A DNA stretch of 64,000 bases from Streptomyces sp. A0642 (lineage in GTDB: Bacteria > Actinomycetota > Actinomycetes > Streptomycetales > Streptomycetaceae): assembly GCF_004795105.1 (NCBI RefSeq), contig NZ_SSBL01000011.1:124001-188000 (forward strand), given 5' to 3'. A program made the position numbers and the translations under genes. Below are positions 1 to 6,967 of the stretch, one piece after another; within the stretch, counting starts at the first letter, position 1; every line of letters starts with the position of its first letter. The notes below the pieces were generated by a model. The model was not told the origin of the DNA. It saw only the letters and a list, made by a program, of their open reading frames with translations, and did not search any database.

Positions 1-473
1 ATGATCCATTTGCCGACCGGCGGGTGCACCACATATCCCGGATCCGTCGGGACCGGCACCTGCGACGGATCGTTGAGGATCAGCTTGTCGACGTCCTTGG
101 GCCACGAGCCCTCGTAGCCCTGCTTGATGAGCGCCCAGGAGTCCTTGGCGTAATACGTCTCATCGAATATCACCGCGTGCGGGCGGCCCAGCTTCCAGAA
201 CCGCAGCACCCCGGCGACGGCCGCCACCAGCAGCGGACCGCCCCACGCCGACCAGCGCACCAGGCGGTCGGCGAGCAGCGGGGGCACCCCGAGCACCGCC
301 CACAACTGCCCCCCGGGGCGGGTGTACGGCGGAACCAGCCGCTCCCGCAACCCGATACCGGGGCGCGGGAAATGGCCGAAGCGGCGCAGCCGCTGCTGCC
401 AGGAAGTCGGCTCCGGGCCGTGCTCTTCCCCGGCGTCTTGGCCCTGCCGGGCTTCGGGCGCAGTACTCGTCAC
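1..473 (-). CDS. pmt: Protein O-mannosyltransferase (Pmt), N-terminal part
   Basis: Reading leftwards from a GTG at 473, the frame stays open to the window edge, giving the first ~157 residues of a GT-C glycosyltransferase. After a polar N-terminus there is a hydrophobic stretch (about residues 72-90), then FDETYYAKDSW, whose Asp-Glu pair is the catalytic signature of the first extracytoplasmic loop of the PMT family, and HPPVGKW near the edge. Family knowledge: Pmt is an integral membrane enzyme that moves mannose from polyprenyl-phosphate-mannose onto Ser/Thr of exported proteins. It is divergent from rsmI with about 50 bp between them, a common Streptomyces arrangement. The C-terminal membrane helices lie outside the window. 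An in-frame upstream start cannot be excluded. Confidence 0.9.
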   Translation of the reverse strand, partial: MTSTAPEARQGQDAGEEHGPEPTSWQQRLRRFGHFPRPGIGLRERLVPPYTRPGGQLWAVLGVPPLLADRLVRWSAWGGPLLVAAVAGVLRFWKLGRPHAVIFDETYYAKDSWALIKQGYEGSWPKDVDKLILNDPSQVPVPTDPGYVVHPPVGKWI

Positions 474-526
474 CGCGCCATCGTAGGGAACGCGTCTGTG
501 CGAGTGGTGTCGCCCGTGCTGGGAGG

Positions 527-1423
527 ATGGACGTTGTGACTGGAACGACTGGAACGCTGGTACTCGCAGGGACCCCCATCGGCGACGTGGCGGACGCCCC
601 GCCACGCCTCGCCGCCGAACTGGAGACGGCCGACGTCGTCGCCGCGGAGGACACCCGCCGGCTGCGCCGGCTGACCCAGGCGCTGGGCATCCACACGACG
701 GGGCGTGTCGTCTCCTACTTCGAGGGCAACGAGTCCGCCCGCACGCCCGAACTCGTCGAGGCGCTCCTCGGCGGCGCCCGCGTGCTGCTGGTCACGGACG
801 CCGGGATGCCGTCCGTGTCCGATCCCGGCTACCGGCTGGTCGCCGCGGCCGTGGAGAAGGACATCAAGGTCACCGCCGTGCCGGGCCCGTCGGCGGTGCT
901 CACCGCGCTCGCCCTGTCCGCGCTGCCCGTGGACCGGTTCTGCTTCGAGGGTTTCCTGCCCCGCAAGGCCGGTGAGCGCCTCGGCAAGCTCCGGGAGGTC
1001 GCCGGTGAGCGCCGCACGATGGTCTTCTTCGAGGCCCCGCACCGGCTCGACGACACCCTCGCCGCGATGGCCGAGATCTTCGGCGCCGAGCGGCGCGCAG
1101 CGGTGTGCCGCGAGCTGACCAAGACGTACGAGGAAGTGAAGCGCGGTCCCCTGGGCGAGCTCGCCGTCTGGGCGGCCGAGGGCGTACGCGGCGAGATCAC
1201 CGTCGTCGTCGAGGGCGCGCCCGACTCCGGGGCCGAGGAACTCGACGCCGGGGAACTGGTGCGCAGGGTGCAGGTGCGCGAGGAGGCGGGGGAGCGGCGC
1301 AAGGAGGCGATCGCCGCCGTCGCCGCGGCGGCGGGGCTGCCCAAACGCGAGGTGTTCGACGCGGTCGTCGCAGCAAAGAATGTGGCTCGGACCGGCCCGG
1401 GGGACGTCAAAGGACTACTCTGA
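527..1423 (+). CDS. rsmI: 16S rRNA (cytidine1402-2'-O)-methyltransferase RsmI
   Basis: A 298-residue tetrapyrrole-methylase-fold protein. AGTPIGDVADAP (about 14-25), EDTRRL (41-46), TDAGMPSVSDPG (about 86-97) and PGPSAVLTAL are the SAM-binding and fold signatures of RsmI, which 2'-O-methylates C1402 in the ribosomal P site. GGAGG sits immediately before the ATG at 527; a GTG at 536 is an alternative start. Length matches the family. It is divergent from pmt. The product acts on 30S subunits in the cytoplasm; rsmA, another 16S methyltransferase, lies 3 kb downstream on the same strand. Confidence 0.95.
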   Translation: MDVVTGTTGTLVLAGTPIGDVADAPPRLAAELETADVVAAEDTRRLRRLTQALGIHTTGRVVSYFEGNESARTPELVEALLGGARVLLVTDAGMPSVSDPGYRLVAAAVEKDIKVTAVPGPSAVLTALALSALPVDRFCFEGFLPRKAGERLGKLREVAGERRTMVFFEAPHRLDDTLAAMAEIFGAERRAAVCRELTKTYEEVKRGPLGELAVWAAEGVRGEITVVVEGAPDSGAEELDAGELVRRVQVREEAGERRKEAIAAVAAAAGLPKREVFDAVVAAKNVARTGPGDVKGLL

Positions 1424-1555
1424 AAGGCAAAGCGCGAGCCGCGTTCCGGGCCCTTTTGCCACGAGAAGGCCAAAACCGCTCCAACACTCGACAGGGGCCG
1501 GTGCGCTCCCGCCGGTAAAGGCGTCCACTGGATCCAGGACGCATTCTCCGGAGTG

Positions 1556-1572
1556 CTTGTCCGGCGGACAAG
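1556..1572. promoter_or_regulatory. Palindrome before zinc-ribbon gene, candidate operator
   Basis: CTTGTCCG-g-CGGACAAG is a perfect 8-1-8 inverted repeat that abuts the AGGAG ribosome site of the gene at 1583. A dimeric repressor bound here would sit at or downstream of the transcription start. A small RNA hairpin sequestering the ribosome site is the alternative. No regulator is inferred. Confidence 0.45.
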
Positions 1573-1582
1573 AGGAGCAGGC

Positions 1583-2011
1583 ATGAGCGACATCGCAGCA
1601 ACCACCGTGCACGAGGCGTATGCCTTCGCCTGCATGAGGTGCGGACACGGCTGGGAACAGGCCTATGAAATAGAGCACCACGTCGACGCCTCCCACCACG
1701 CATTCGTCGTCTACAAGGCCGACGGCGAACGCGTGCCGTCGCCGCTTTCCACCCCGACGTGCACGAACTGCGGCGGGCACGTCGTACGGATCATGCGGGC
1801 CGGCCGCGTCTCTACGGTCCAGCAGCTGCTCCGGAACCAGGGCCGGGGCTACGGGTCGGGAAGCCGGGACAAGGCCGGCGCGCAGGCGCCCGGCGGCCCG
1901 CCGCAGCCCGTCGAGCCGTCTAAGGACGATCGCGTGGCCGCCACGGCCGCGCCGACGAGCGGCCACCACTGGCACCTCTCCGACCTGCTCCACCCCTTCC
2001 ATCGCCGGTGA
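1583..2011 (+). CDS. Small zinc-ribbon protein of unknown function
   Basis: A 142-residue protein with two CxxC pairs (C17/C20 and C60/C63) spaced as in a zinc ribbon, interrupted by a His-rich stretch (EHHVDASHH, 31-39), then a low-complexity Gly/Pro/Ala tail ending His-rich. The ATG at 1583 has AGGAG nine bases upstream; longer in-frame starts begin in the palindrome region and lack a ribosome site. No signal peptide or membrane segment. The zinc-ribbon fold is inferred from the cysteine spacing, and I do not recognise a function. It lies alone between rsmI and tatD on the same strand. Confidence 0.8.
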   Translation: MSDIAATTVHEAYAFACMRCGHGWEQAYEIEHHVDASHHAFVVYKADGERVPSPLSTPTCTNCGGHVVRIMRAGRVSTVQQLLRNQGRGYGSGSRDKAGAQAPGGPPQPVEPSKDDRVAATAAPTSGHHWHLSDLLHPFHRR

Positions 2012-2046
2012 CGCCCGCACGGTGACCCCGCCGGCCGCGGTCCTCG

Positions 2047-2052
2047 TACGAT
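2047..2052 (+). promoter_or_regulatory. -10 box of tatD (leaderless)
   Basis: TACGAT ends seven bases before the ATG at 2060, so transcription would begin at or next to the start codon. That geometry is typical of leaderless Streptomyces mRNAs and supports 2060 rather than the GTG at 2054 as start. No clear -35 box is visible. Confidence 0.5.
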
Positions 2053-2059
2053 CGTGGCC

Positions 2060-2941
2060 ATGAGCCGTACCGAAGCCCCGCCGCTGCCCGAGCCCCTCCG
2101 GGTGCCGGTCGCCGATGCGCACACCCACCTGGACATGCAGGACGGCACCGTCGAGGAGGCCCTGGCCAGGGCCGCCGCGGTGAACGTGACGACCGTGATC
2201 CAGGTGGGCTGCGACGTGAAGGGCTCCCACTGGGCGGCCGAGACCGCCGCCGCGCACGCGAGCGTGTACGCGGCCGTGGCGCTGCACCCCAACGAGGCCC
2301 CGCGGATCGTGCACGGGGACCAGGGGGGCGCCTCCGGGGGAGACCGGTCGCGGCCGGGCGGGCGCGAGGGCGGCGGAGCCGCCGCACTCCATGAGGCGCT
2401 CGCCGAGATCGACGCGCTGGCCGCGCTGGACCACGTACGCGCCGTCGGCGAGACGGGACTCGACTACTTCCGCACGGGCCCCGAGGGCATGGCCGCCCAG
2501 GAGGAGTCCTTCCGGGCCCACATCGAGATCGCCAAACGGCACGGCAAAGCGCTCGTCATCCACGACCGGGAGGCGCACGCCGACGTGCTGCGCATCCTGG
2601 CCGACGCGGGCGCCCCCGAGCGGACCGTCTTCCACTGCTACTCCGGCGACGCCGACATGGCCCGCGTCTGCGCGGACGCCGGGTACTTCATGTCGTTCGC
2701 GGGCAACATGACGTTCAAGAACGCCCAGCCGCTGCGCGACGCGCTGGCCGTGGCGCCGAGGGAACTGGTCCTGGTCGAGACGGACGCGCCCTTCCTCACC
2801 CCCGCCCCGTACCGCGGACGGCCTAACGCGCCGTACCTGATTCCGGTCACGCTGCGCGCCATGGCGGCCGTCCAGGGCGTCGACGAGGACACCATGGCGT
2901 CCGCGATCGCGGACAACACGGCACGCGCGTTCGACTACTGA
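2060..2941 (+). CDS. tatD: TatD-family metal-dependent hydrolase / DNase
   Basis: A 293-residue amidohydrolase-fold protein. Metal ligands are in DAHTHLD (H21, H23), VGETGLDYF, VIHDREAHADV and FHCYSGD, with the closing ETDAPFLTP. Family knowledge: TatD proteins are divalent-metal 3'-5' exonucleases or phosphodiesterases implicated in DNA repair and quality control; the exact substrate in actinomycetes is unsettled. A Gly/Arg-rich insert of about 25 residues (about 90-113) before the GETGLDY motif looks like a genus-specific loop. The start is chosen because a -10 hexamer lies seven bases upstream. It is followed by the cell-wall protein gene, in the same order as other Streptomyces. Confidence 0.9.
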   Translation: MSRTEAPPLPEPLRVPVADAHTHLDMQDGTVEEALARAAAVNVTTVIQVGCDVKGSHWAAETAAAHASVYAAVALHPNEAPRIVHGDQGGASGGDRSRPGGREGGGAAALHEALAEIDALAALDHVRAVGETGLDYFRTGPEGMAAQEESFRAHIEIAKRHGKALVIHDREAHADVLRILADAGAPERTVFHCYSGDADMARVCADAGYFMSFAGNMTFKNAQPLRDALAVAPRELVLVETDAPFLTPAPYRGRPNAPYLIPVTLRAMAAVQGVDEDTMASAIADNTARAFDY

Positions 2942-3097
2942 CCCCTGGCGCACGACCGCCGAGCCGTCTCGTACGACCACCGCCCCCCTGTGTGCGACGC
3001 TCTGTAGTCGCGCCACTTTGGAGAGTGACGCCACCTCCGCTATCGTCCCGGGCGCCAAGGGCGAGCCGGCCGGTACGGATCTTCTGGAGCGAGCGTC

Positions 3098-4267
3098 GTG
3101 AGCAATTCGCAGGGCAGTCACCGTGCAGCACGCGGCAGGGGGCGCGCGGCCGCGGCCGGTCCGCGCGGGCCCGTCACCGCCGTCGTCCCCGGCCCGTCCC
3201 CCGTACCGCCGCACGAGGAGCTGACGCTCGCCGCCCGGCCCCGGCCCACGCCGACCCTCGTCGACGCGCCGGCGGGGCGGACCGGGGACGCGACCGGCGG
3301 CGCGGTCCGCCTCGCCCAGGCCCCGACCGTCACCGCCCTCACCGTGCCGGCCCCCGGCGGCAGGGCCGGAGCGCGGCGGGGCGGCAGGCGGCGGGCGTCC
3401 GCCGGTCCCGAGCAGCTGCGCCGCCTGGTGCCGCGGGCCCTCGTGGTCGCGGTCCTGGCGGGCGGGACGACCGCGTTCGTCGCCGAGGACAAGGCGGTGA
3501 CGCTGGACGTCGACGGTGAGTCCCGCACCCTGCACACCTTCGCGGACGACGTGGGCGAACTCCTCGCCGAACAGGGCATCGACGCCGGCGCCGCGGCGGT
3601 CTCCCCGCCGCCCGGCACCCGGCTCGGCGACGGCGACGTGATCACCGTCGGCGGCCCGCGCCCGGTGACGCTCACCCTCGACGGGGTGCGGCGCCGGGTC
3701 TGGACCTCGGAGCCCACCGTCGGCGCGGCCCTGCGCCGGCTGGGCGTGCCGGCCGACGGCGCCTACGTCTCCGTCTCCCGTGCCGCGCCCATCGGCCGCA
3801 CCGGAGTCACCCTGGACGTCCGCACCGAACGCACCGTCACCGTGATGGCCGACGGCCGTGAGCACACCGTCCGCACCAACGCCGCGACCGTCCGGGAGGC
3901 CGTCGCCCGGGCCGGCGTCGTCCTGCACGGCGAGGACACCACCTCCGTCGCCCCGGACAGCTTCCCGCGCGAGGGCCAGACCGTCTCCGTGCTCCGGATC
4001 GCGACCACCAGGGTGGTGCGCGAGGAACTGCTGCCGTACGCCGTCGAACGGACCGGGGACGGGGACCTGCCCGCCGGCACGGAGGTGGTCGAGCGCGAGG
4101 GGCGCGACGGTTCGCGCCGTGTGATGTACGCCGTGCGGACCGTCAACGGCGTCCGGCAGAAACCCCGGGTGCTGGCCACCGAGGTCGTACGGGAACCGGT
4201 CAGCCGGGTCGTGAAGGCCGGCACCGGGCCCCGGGGGGCGGGCCCCGCGCCCGCCCGGCGGCCGTAG
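3098..4267 (+). CDS. DUF348/G5-domain cell-surface protein lacking an Rpf catalytic domain
   Basis: A 389-residue protein: long basic, Pro/Ala-rich N-terminus, one membrane helix (about 111-128), three DUF348 (ubiquitin-like) repeats (about 132-285), and a G5 domain (about 290-370) with the typical EVVEREG...YAVRTVNGVRQ pattern. This is the architecture of RpfB-type resuscitation-promoting factors up to the G5 domain, but translation stops about 15 residues later in a Gly/Pro tail and no transglycosylase domain follows; rsmA begins 10 bp on. It therefore looks like an anchored, extracellular peptidoglycan- or polysaccharide-binding protein with no visible hydrolase. Start GTG at 3098 with GGAG eight bases upstream. 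Its position just before rsmA matches Streptomyces loci annotated as Rpf-like. Confidence 0.8.
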   Translation: MSNSQGSHRAARGRGRAAAAGPRGPVTAVVPGPSPVPPHEELTLAARPRPTPTLVDAPAGRTGDATGGAVRLAQAPTVTALTVPAPGGRAGARRGGRRRASAGPEQLRRLVPRALVVAVLAGGTTAFVAEDKAVTLDVDGESRTLHTFADDVGELLAEQGIDAGAAAVSPPPGTRLGDGDVITVGGPRPVTLTLDGVRRRVWTSEPTVGAALRRLGVPADGAYVSVSRAAPIGRTGVTLDVRTERTVTVMADGREHTVRTNAATVREAVARAGVVLHGEDTTSVAPDSFPREGQTVSVLRIATTRVVREELLPYAVERTGDGDLPAGTEVVEREGRDGSRRVMYAVRTVNGVRQKPRVLATEVVREPVSRVVKAGTGPRGAGPAPARRP

Positions 4268-4270
4268 GCT
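4265..4270 (+). promoter_or_regulatory. -10 box of rsmA (leaderless)
   Basis: TAGGCT lies six bases before the GTG at 4277, so rsmA-ispE probably has its own promoter giving a transcript that starts at the GTG. It overlaps the 3' end and stop codon of the preceding gene. No -35 consensus is visible. Confidence 0.5.
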
Positions 4271-4276
4271 TAACGG

Positions 4277-5149
4277 GTGAGCACCACAGAGCCCGACGCC
4301 CTCCTGGGCCCCGCAGACATCCGCGAGCTGGCCGCGACGCTGGGCGTACGCCCCACGAAGCAGCGTGGCCAGAACTTCGTCATCGACGCCAACACGGTCC
4401 GCCGGATCGTGCGCACCGCGGAGGTCCGCCCGGACGACGTGGTGGTGGAGGTCGGCCCCGGCCTGGGCTCGCTGACCCTGGCGCTGCTGGAGGCGGCCGA
4501 CCGCGTCGTCGCCGTCGAGATCGACGACGTGCTGGCGGGCGCCCTGCCGGCCACCGTCGCCGCCAGGATGCCCCGGCGCGCCGACCGGTTCGCCCTCGTC
4601 CACTCCGACGCCATGCTCGTGCGGGAACTGCCGGGGCCGCCGCCGACCGCCCTGGTCGCCAACCTCCCGTACAACGTCGCGGTGCCCGTGCTCCTCACCA
4701 TGCTCGACCGCTTCCCCAGCATCGAGCGGACCCTGGTCATGGTGCAGGCCGAGGTAGCCGACCGGCTGGCCGCCAGGCCCGGCAACAAGGTCTACGGCGT
4801 GCCCTCGGTCAAGGCCAACTGGTACACCGACGTCAAGCGCGCCGGTTCCATCGGGCGCAAGGTGTTCTGGCCCGCGCCGAACGTCGACTCCGGGCTCGTG
4901 TCGCTGGTGCGCAGGACCGAGCCCGTCGCCACGACCGCGAGCAAGGCCGAGGTCTTCGCGGTCGTCGACGCCGCCTTCGCCCAGCGCCGCAAGACGCTGC
5001 GCGCGGCCCTCGCCGGCTGGGCGGGCTCCGCACCCGCCGCCGAAGCGGCCCTCGTCGCGGCCGGGATCTCGCCGCAGGCCCGCGGCGAGGCCCTCACGGT
5101 CGAGGAGTTCGCCGCCATCGCCGAGAACAAGCCGGAGCCCACCGCATGA
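4277..5149 (+). CDS. rsmA: 16S rRNA (adenine1518/1519-N6)-dimethyltransferase
   Basis: A 290-residue Rossmann methyltransferase. QRGQNFVIDANTVRRIV is the KsgA N-terminal signature, EVGPGLGSLT (about 58-67) binds SAM, and NLPYNV (about 129) is the N6-adenine catalytic motif. Family role: dimethylates the two adenines of helix 45 in late 30S assembly; its loss gives kasugamycin resistance. Start GTG at 4277 is 10 bp after the previous stop, with no ribosome site but a -10 hexamer six bases upstream. It overlaps ispE by 4 bp (ATGA), indicating translational coupling. Confidence 0.96.
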   Translation: MSTTEPDALLGPADIRELAATLGVRPTKQRGQNFVIDANTVRRIVRTAEVRPDDVVVEVGPGLGSLTLALLEAADRVVAVEIDDVLAGALPATVAARMPRRADRFALVHSDAMLVRELPGPPPTALVANLPYNVAVPVLLTMLDRFPSIERTLVMVQAEVADRLAARPGNKVYGVPSVKANWYTDVKRAGSIGRKVFWPAPNVDSGLVSLVRRTEPVATTASKAEVFAVVDAAFAQRRKTLRAALAGWAGSAPAAEAALVAAGISPQARGEALTVEEFAAIAENKPEPTA

Positions 5150-6045
5150 GCCAGAGCGTCACCGTCCGGGTACCCGCCAAGGTCAACGTCCAGCTCGCGG
5201 TCGGCGCCGCGCGCCCCGACGGCTTCCACGACCTCGCCAACGTCTTCCTCGCCGTCGGCCTGTACGACGAGGTCACCGTCACCCCGGCCGACGCGCTGCG
5301 CGTCACCTGCTCGGGCCCTGACGCCTCCCAGGTGCCGCTGGACGCCTCCAACCTCGCCGCCCGCGCCGCGACCGCGCTGGGCGCACGGCACGGCATCGCC
5401 CCGGACGTCCACATCCACATCGCCAAGGACATCCCCGTCGCGGGCGGCATGGCGGGCGGCAGCGCGGACGCGGCCGGCGCGCTGCTGGCGTGCGACGCGC
5501 TCTGGAACACCGGCTCCACCCGCGACGAGCTCCTCGCCCTCTGCGCCGGGCTGGGCAGCGACGTGCCGTTCAGCCTGGTCGGCGGGGCGGCCCTCGGCGT
5601 CGGCCGCGGGGAGCAGCTCACCCCCGTCGAGGTGGGCGGCACCTTCCACTGGGTCTTCGCGGTCGCCGACGGCGGCCTCTCCACTCCCGCGGTCTACCGC
5701 GAGTTCGACCGCCTCACGGCAGGCACCCGCGTTCCCGCCCCCGTCGTGTCCCCCACGCTCCTGGACGCCCTGCGGTCCGGTGACACCGCCGCCCTCGCCG
5801 GAGCCCTCAGCAACGACCTGCAGGCCCCGGCGCTGTCGCTGCGCCCCTCGCTGGCCCGCACCCTCGCCGCGGGCACCGTCGCGGGCGCACGGGCCGCCCT
5901 GGTCTCGGGATCGGGGCCGACCACCGCCTTCCTCGCCGAGGACGAGGCAGCGGCCCGCGCCCTCGCCGACGCGCTCACCGCCTCGGGCACCTGCCGCACG
6001 GCCCGCACCGCGGTGTCGCCGGCGCCGGGGGCGACCCTGTGCTGA
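5146..6045 (+). CDS. ispE: 4-diphosphocytidyl-2-C-methyl-D-erythritol kinase
   Basis: A 299-residue GHMP kinase. VRVPAKVNVQL at the N-terminus and GGMAGGSADAAGAL (about 102-115, the ATP loop) identify IspE, which phosphorylates CDP-methylerythritol in the non-mevalonate pathway. The third GHMP motif is VSGSGPTTAFL near the C-terminus. Length is normal. It overlaps rsmA by ATGA. The rsmA-ispE pair is widespread in actinobacteria. A GC-rich hairpin follows at 6090-6116. Confidence 0.96.
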   Translation: MSQSVTVRVPAKVNVQLAVGAARPDGFHDLANVFLAVGLYDEVTVTPADALRVTCSGPDASQVPLDASNLAARAATALGARHGIAPDVHIHIAKDIPVAGGMAGGSADAAGALLACDALWNTGSTRDELLALCAGLGSDVPFSLVGGAALGVGRGEQLTPVEVGGTFHWVFAVADGGLSTPAVYREFDRLTAGTRVPAPVVSPTLLDALRSGDTAALAGALSNDLQAPALSLRPSLARTLAAGTVAGARAALVSGSGPTTAFLAEDEAAARALADALTASGTCRTARTAVSPAPGATLC

Positions 6046-6089
6046 GCGCGGGGGCCGGGGCGCCGGGGGCAGTCCTGCGCTGAGCGCGA

Positions 6090-6116
6090 GGGCCGGGGGG
6101 ACGGCCCCCGGGGCCC
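6090..6116. terminator. GC hairpin between convergent ispE and lipoprotein gene
   Basis: GGGCCGGGGG and CCCCCGGGGCCC form a strong stem between two convergent stop codons. There is no U tract, as is usual in Streptomyces. It could serve both directions. Confidence 0.55.
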
Positions 6117-6119
6117 GGC

Positions 6120-6773
6120 TCAGCCGAGCCGCACGGTGCCCTTCGCCAGCTCGAACGCCGGCAGCATGCCCTCGTGCTCCGTCGCGTCCAGCCCGCCCAG
6201 GTGCACCACGACCGGCCCCTTCGGGGTGGCGACGGCGAAGGCGTGCACCGGGCGCGACTCGTCCATGAGCTTGCTGTGGACCGTGTAGGCGACCTCGGTC
6301 ACGGCCAGCTTCCCGGCCGTCGTTTCCGCGTACGCGATCTCCGAGGCGTTCTCCTCGGCCTTCACGAAGCCCTCCAGCGCCCGGCGCGCCGTGCTCCCCT
6401 CGTCGTCGCCCTGCCACACCCGCAGGAATCCGATGTGCCCGGCCGGCTTCGCGTCGATCTCGCAGACCATGGCGACCGGCCCCTGCCTGCTGAGCGCGGC
6501 GAACTCCGAGCCCGCCTCGTCCGGGACCACGGCCTTGGCCTTCCAGTGCCGCGCCAGCTCGAAATCGACCGGCAGCTCGCACCCGGAACCGGAGCCGCCG
6601 ACCGTGCCGCCCTTGACGGCGGTCCTGCCGGGCGCCTCGGCCGCGCCCGACGCGAGCGGCTTCGCGTCCGCCTTCGCCTTCCCCCCGTCGCCGGACCCGG
6701 ACGAGCAGCCGGTCAGCGCCACGGCTGCCAGCAGGAGGACGGGCGCCAGCGCGCGGACCGTACGACGTTTCAT
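6120..6773 (-). CDS. Putative secreted lipoprotein
   Basis: A 217-residue protein with a lipoprotein signal: MKRRT, hydrophobic core, lipobox LTGC (Cys23), then a Ser/Gly/Asp/Lys-rich linker and a ~150-residue domain with several Lys/Glu-rich segments and one Cys pair. The start is the ATG at 6773 directly before the signal; an upstream in-frame ATG at 6833 would add 20 non-signal residues. I do not recognise the mature domain. It is predicted to be anchored to the outer face of the cell membrane. It is convergent with ispE and divergent from the ABC-F gene. Confidence 0.8.
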   Translation of the reverse strand: MKRRTVRALAPVLLLAAVALTGCSSGSGDGGKAKADAKPLASGAAEAPGRTAVKGGTVGGSGSGCELPVDFELARHWKAKAVVPDEAGSEFAALSRQGPVAMVCEIDAKPAGHIGFLRVWQGDDEGSTARRALEGFVKAEENASEIAYAETTAGKLAVTEVAYTVHSKLMDESRPVHAFAVATPKGPVVVHLGGLDATEHEGMLPAFELAKGTVRLG

Positions 6774-6967
6774 GGAGTTCCCCACCCCGGTCGGACCCGG
6801 GTACCGGCCCCGGAGCTTGATCGATCCGCGCAAGGTACCGCACGGCGGTGGCCGCGCGAACGGCCGTGCCCGGCCCGTCCCGCACGGGTGAGCGGGCGCT
6901 CGTCAGGAGACCGGCGCCGCGGCGACTACGCTGAAGGTTCAGTGTTCTCCTTCGAGCTGGAGCGTTT

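Noticed and set aside
2942..3097. Possible ydaO-type (c-di-AMP) riboswitch before the Rpf-like gene
   Set aside because: Such riboswitches precede some actinobacterial rpf genes, but the conserved motifs could not be found and the gap is short.
1415..4603. Very long open frame on the minus strand opposite rsmI to rsmA
   Set aside because: It is the high-GC antisense shadow of well-identified genes; the translation is Arg/Gly/Val low-complexity with no domains.
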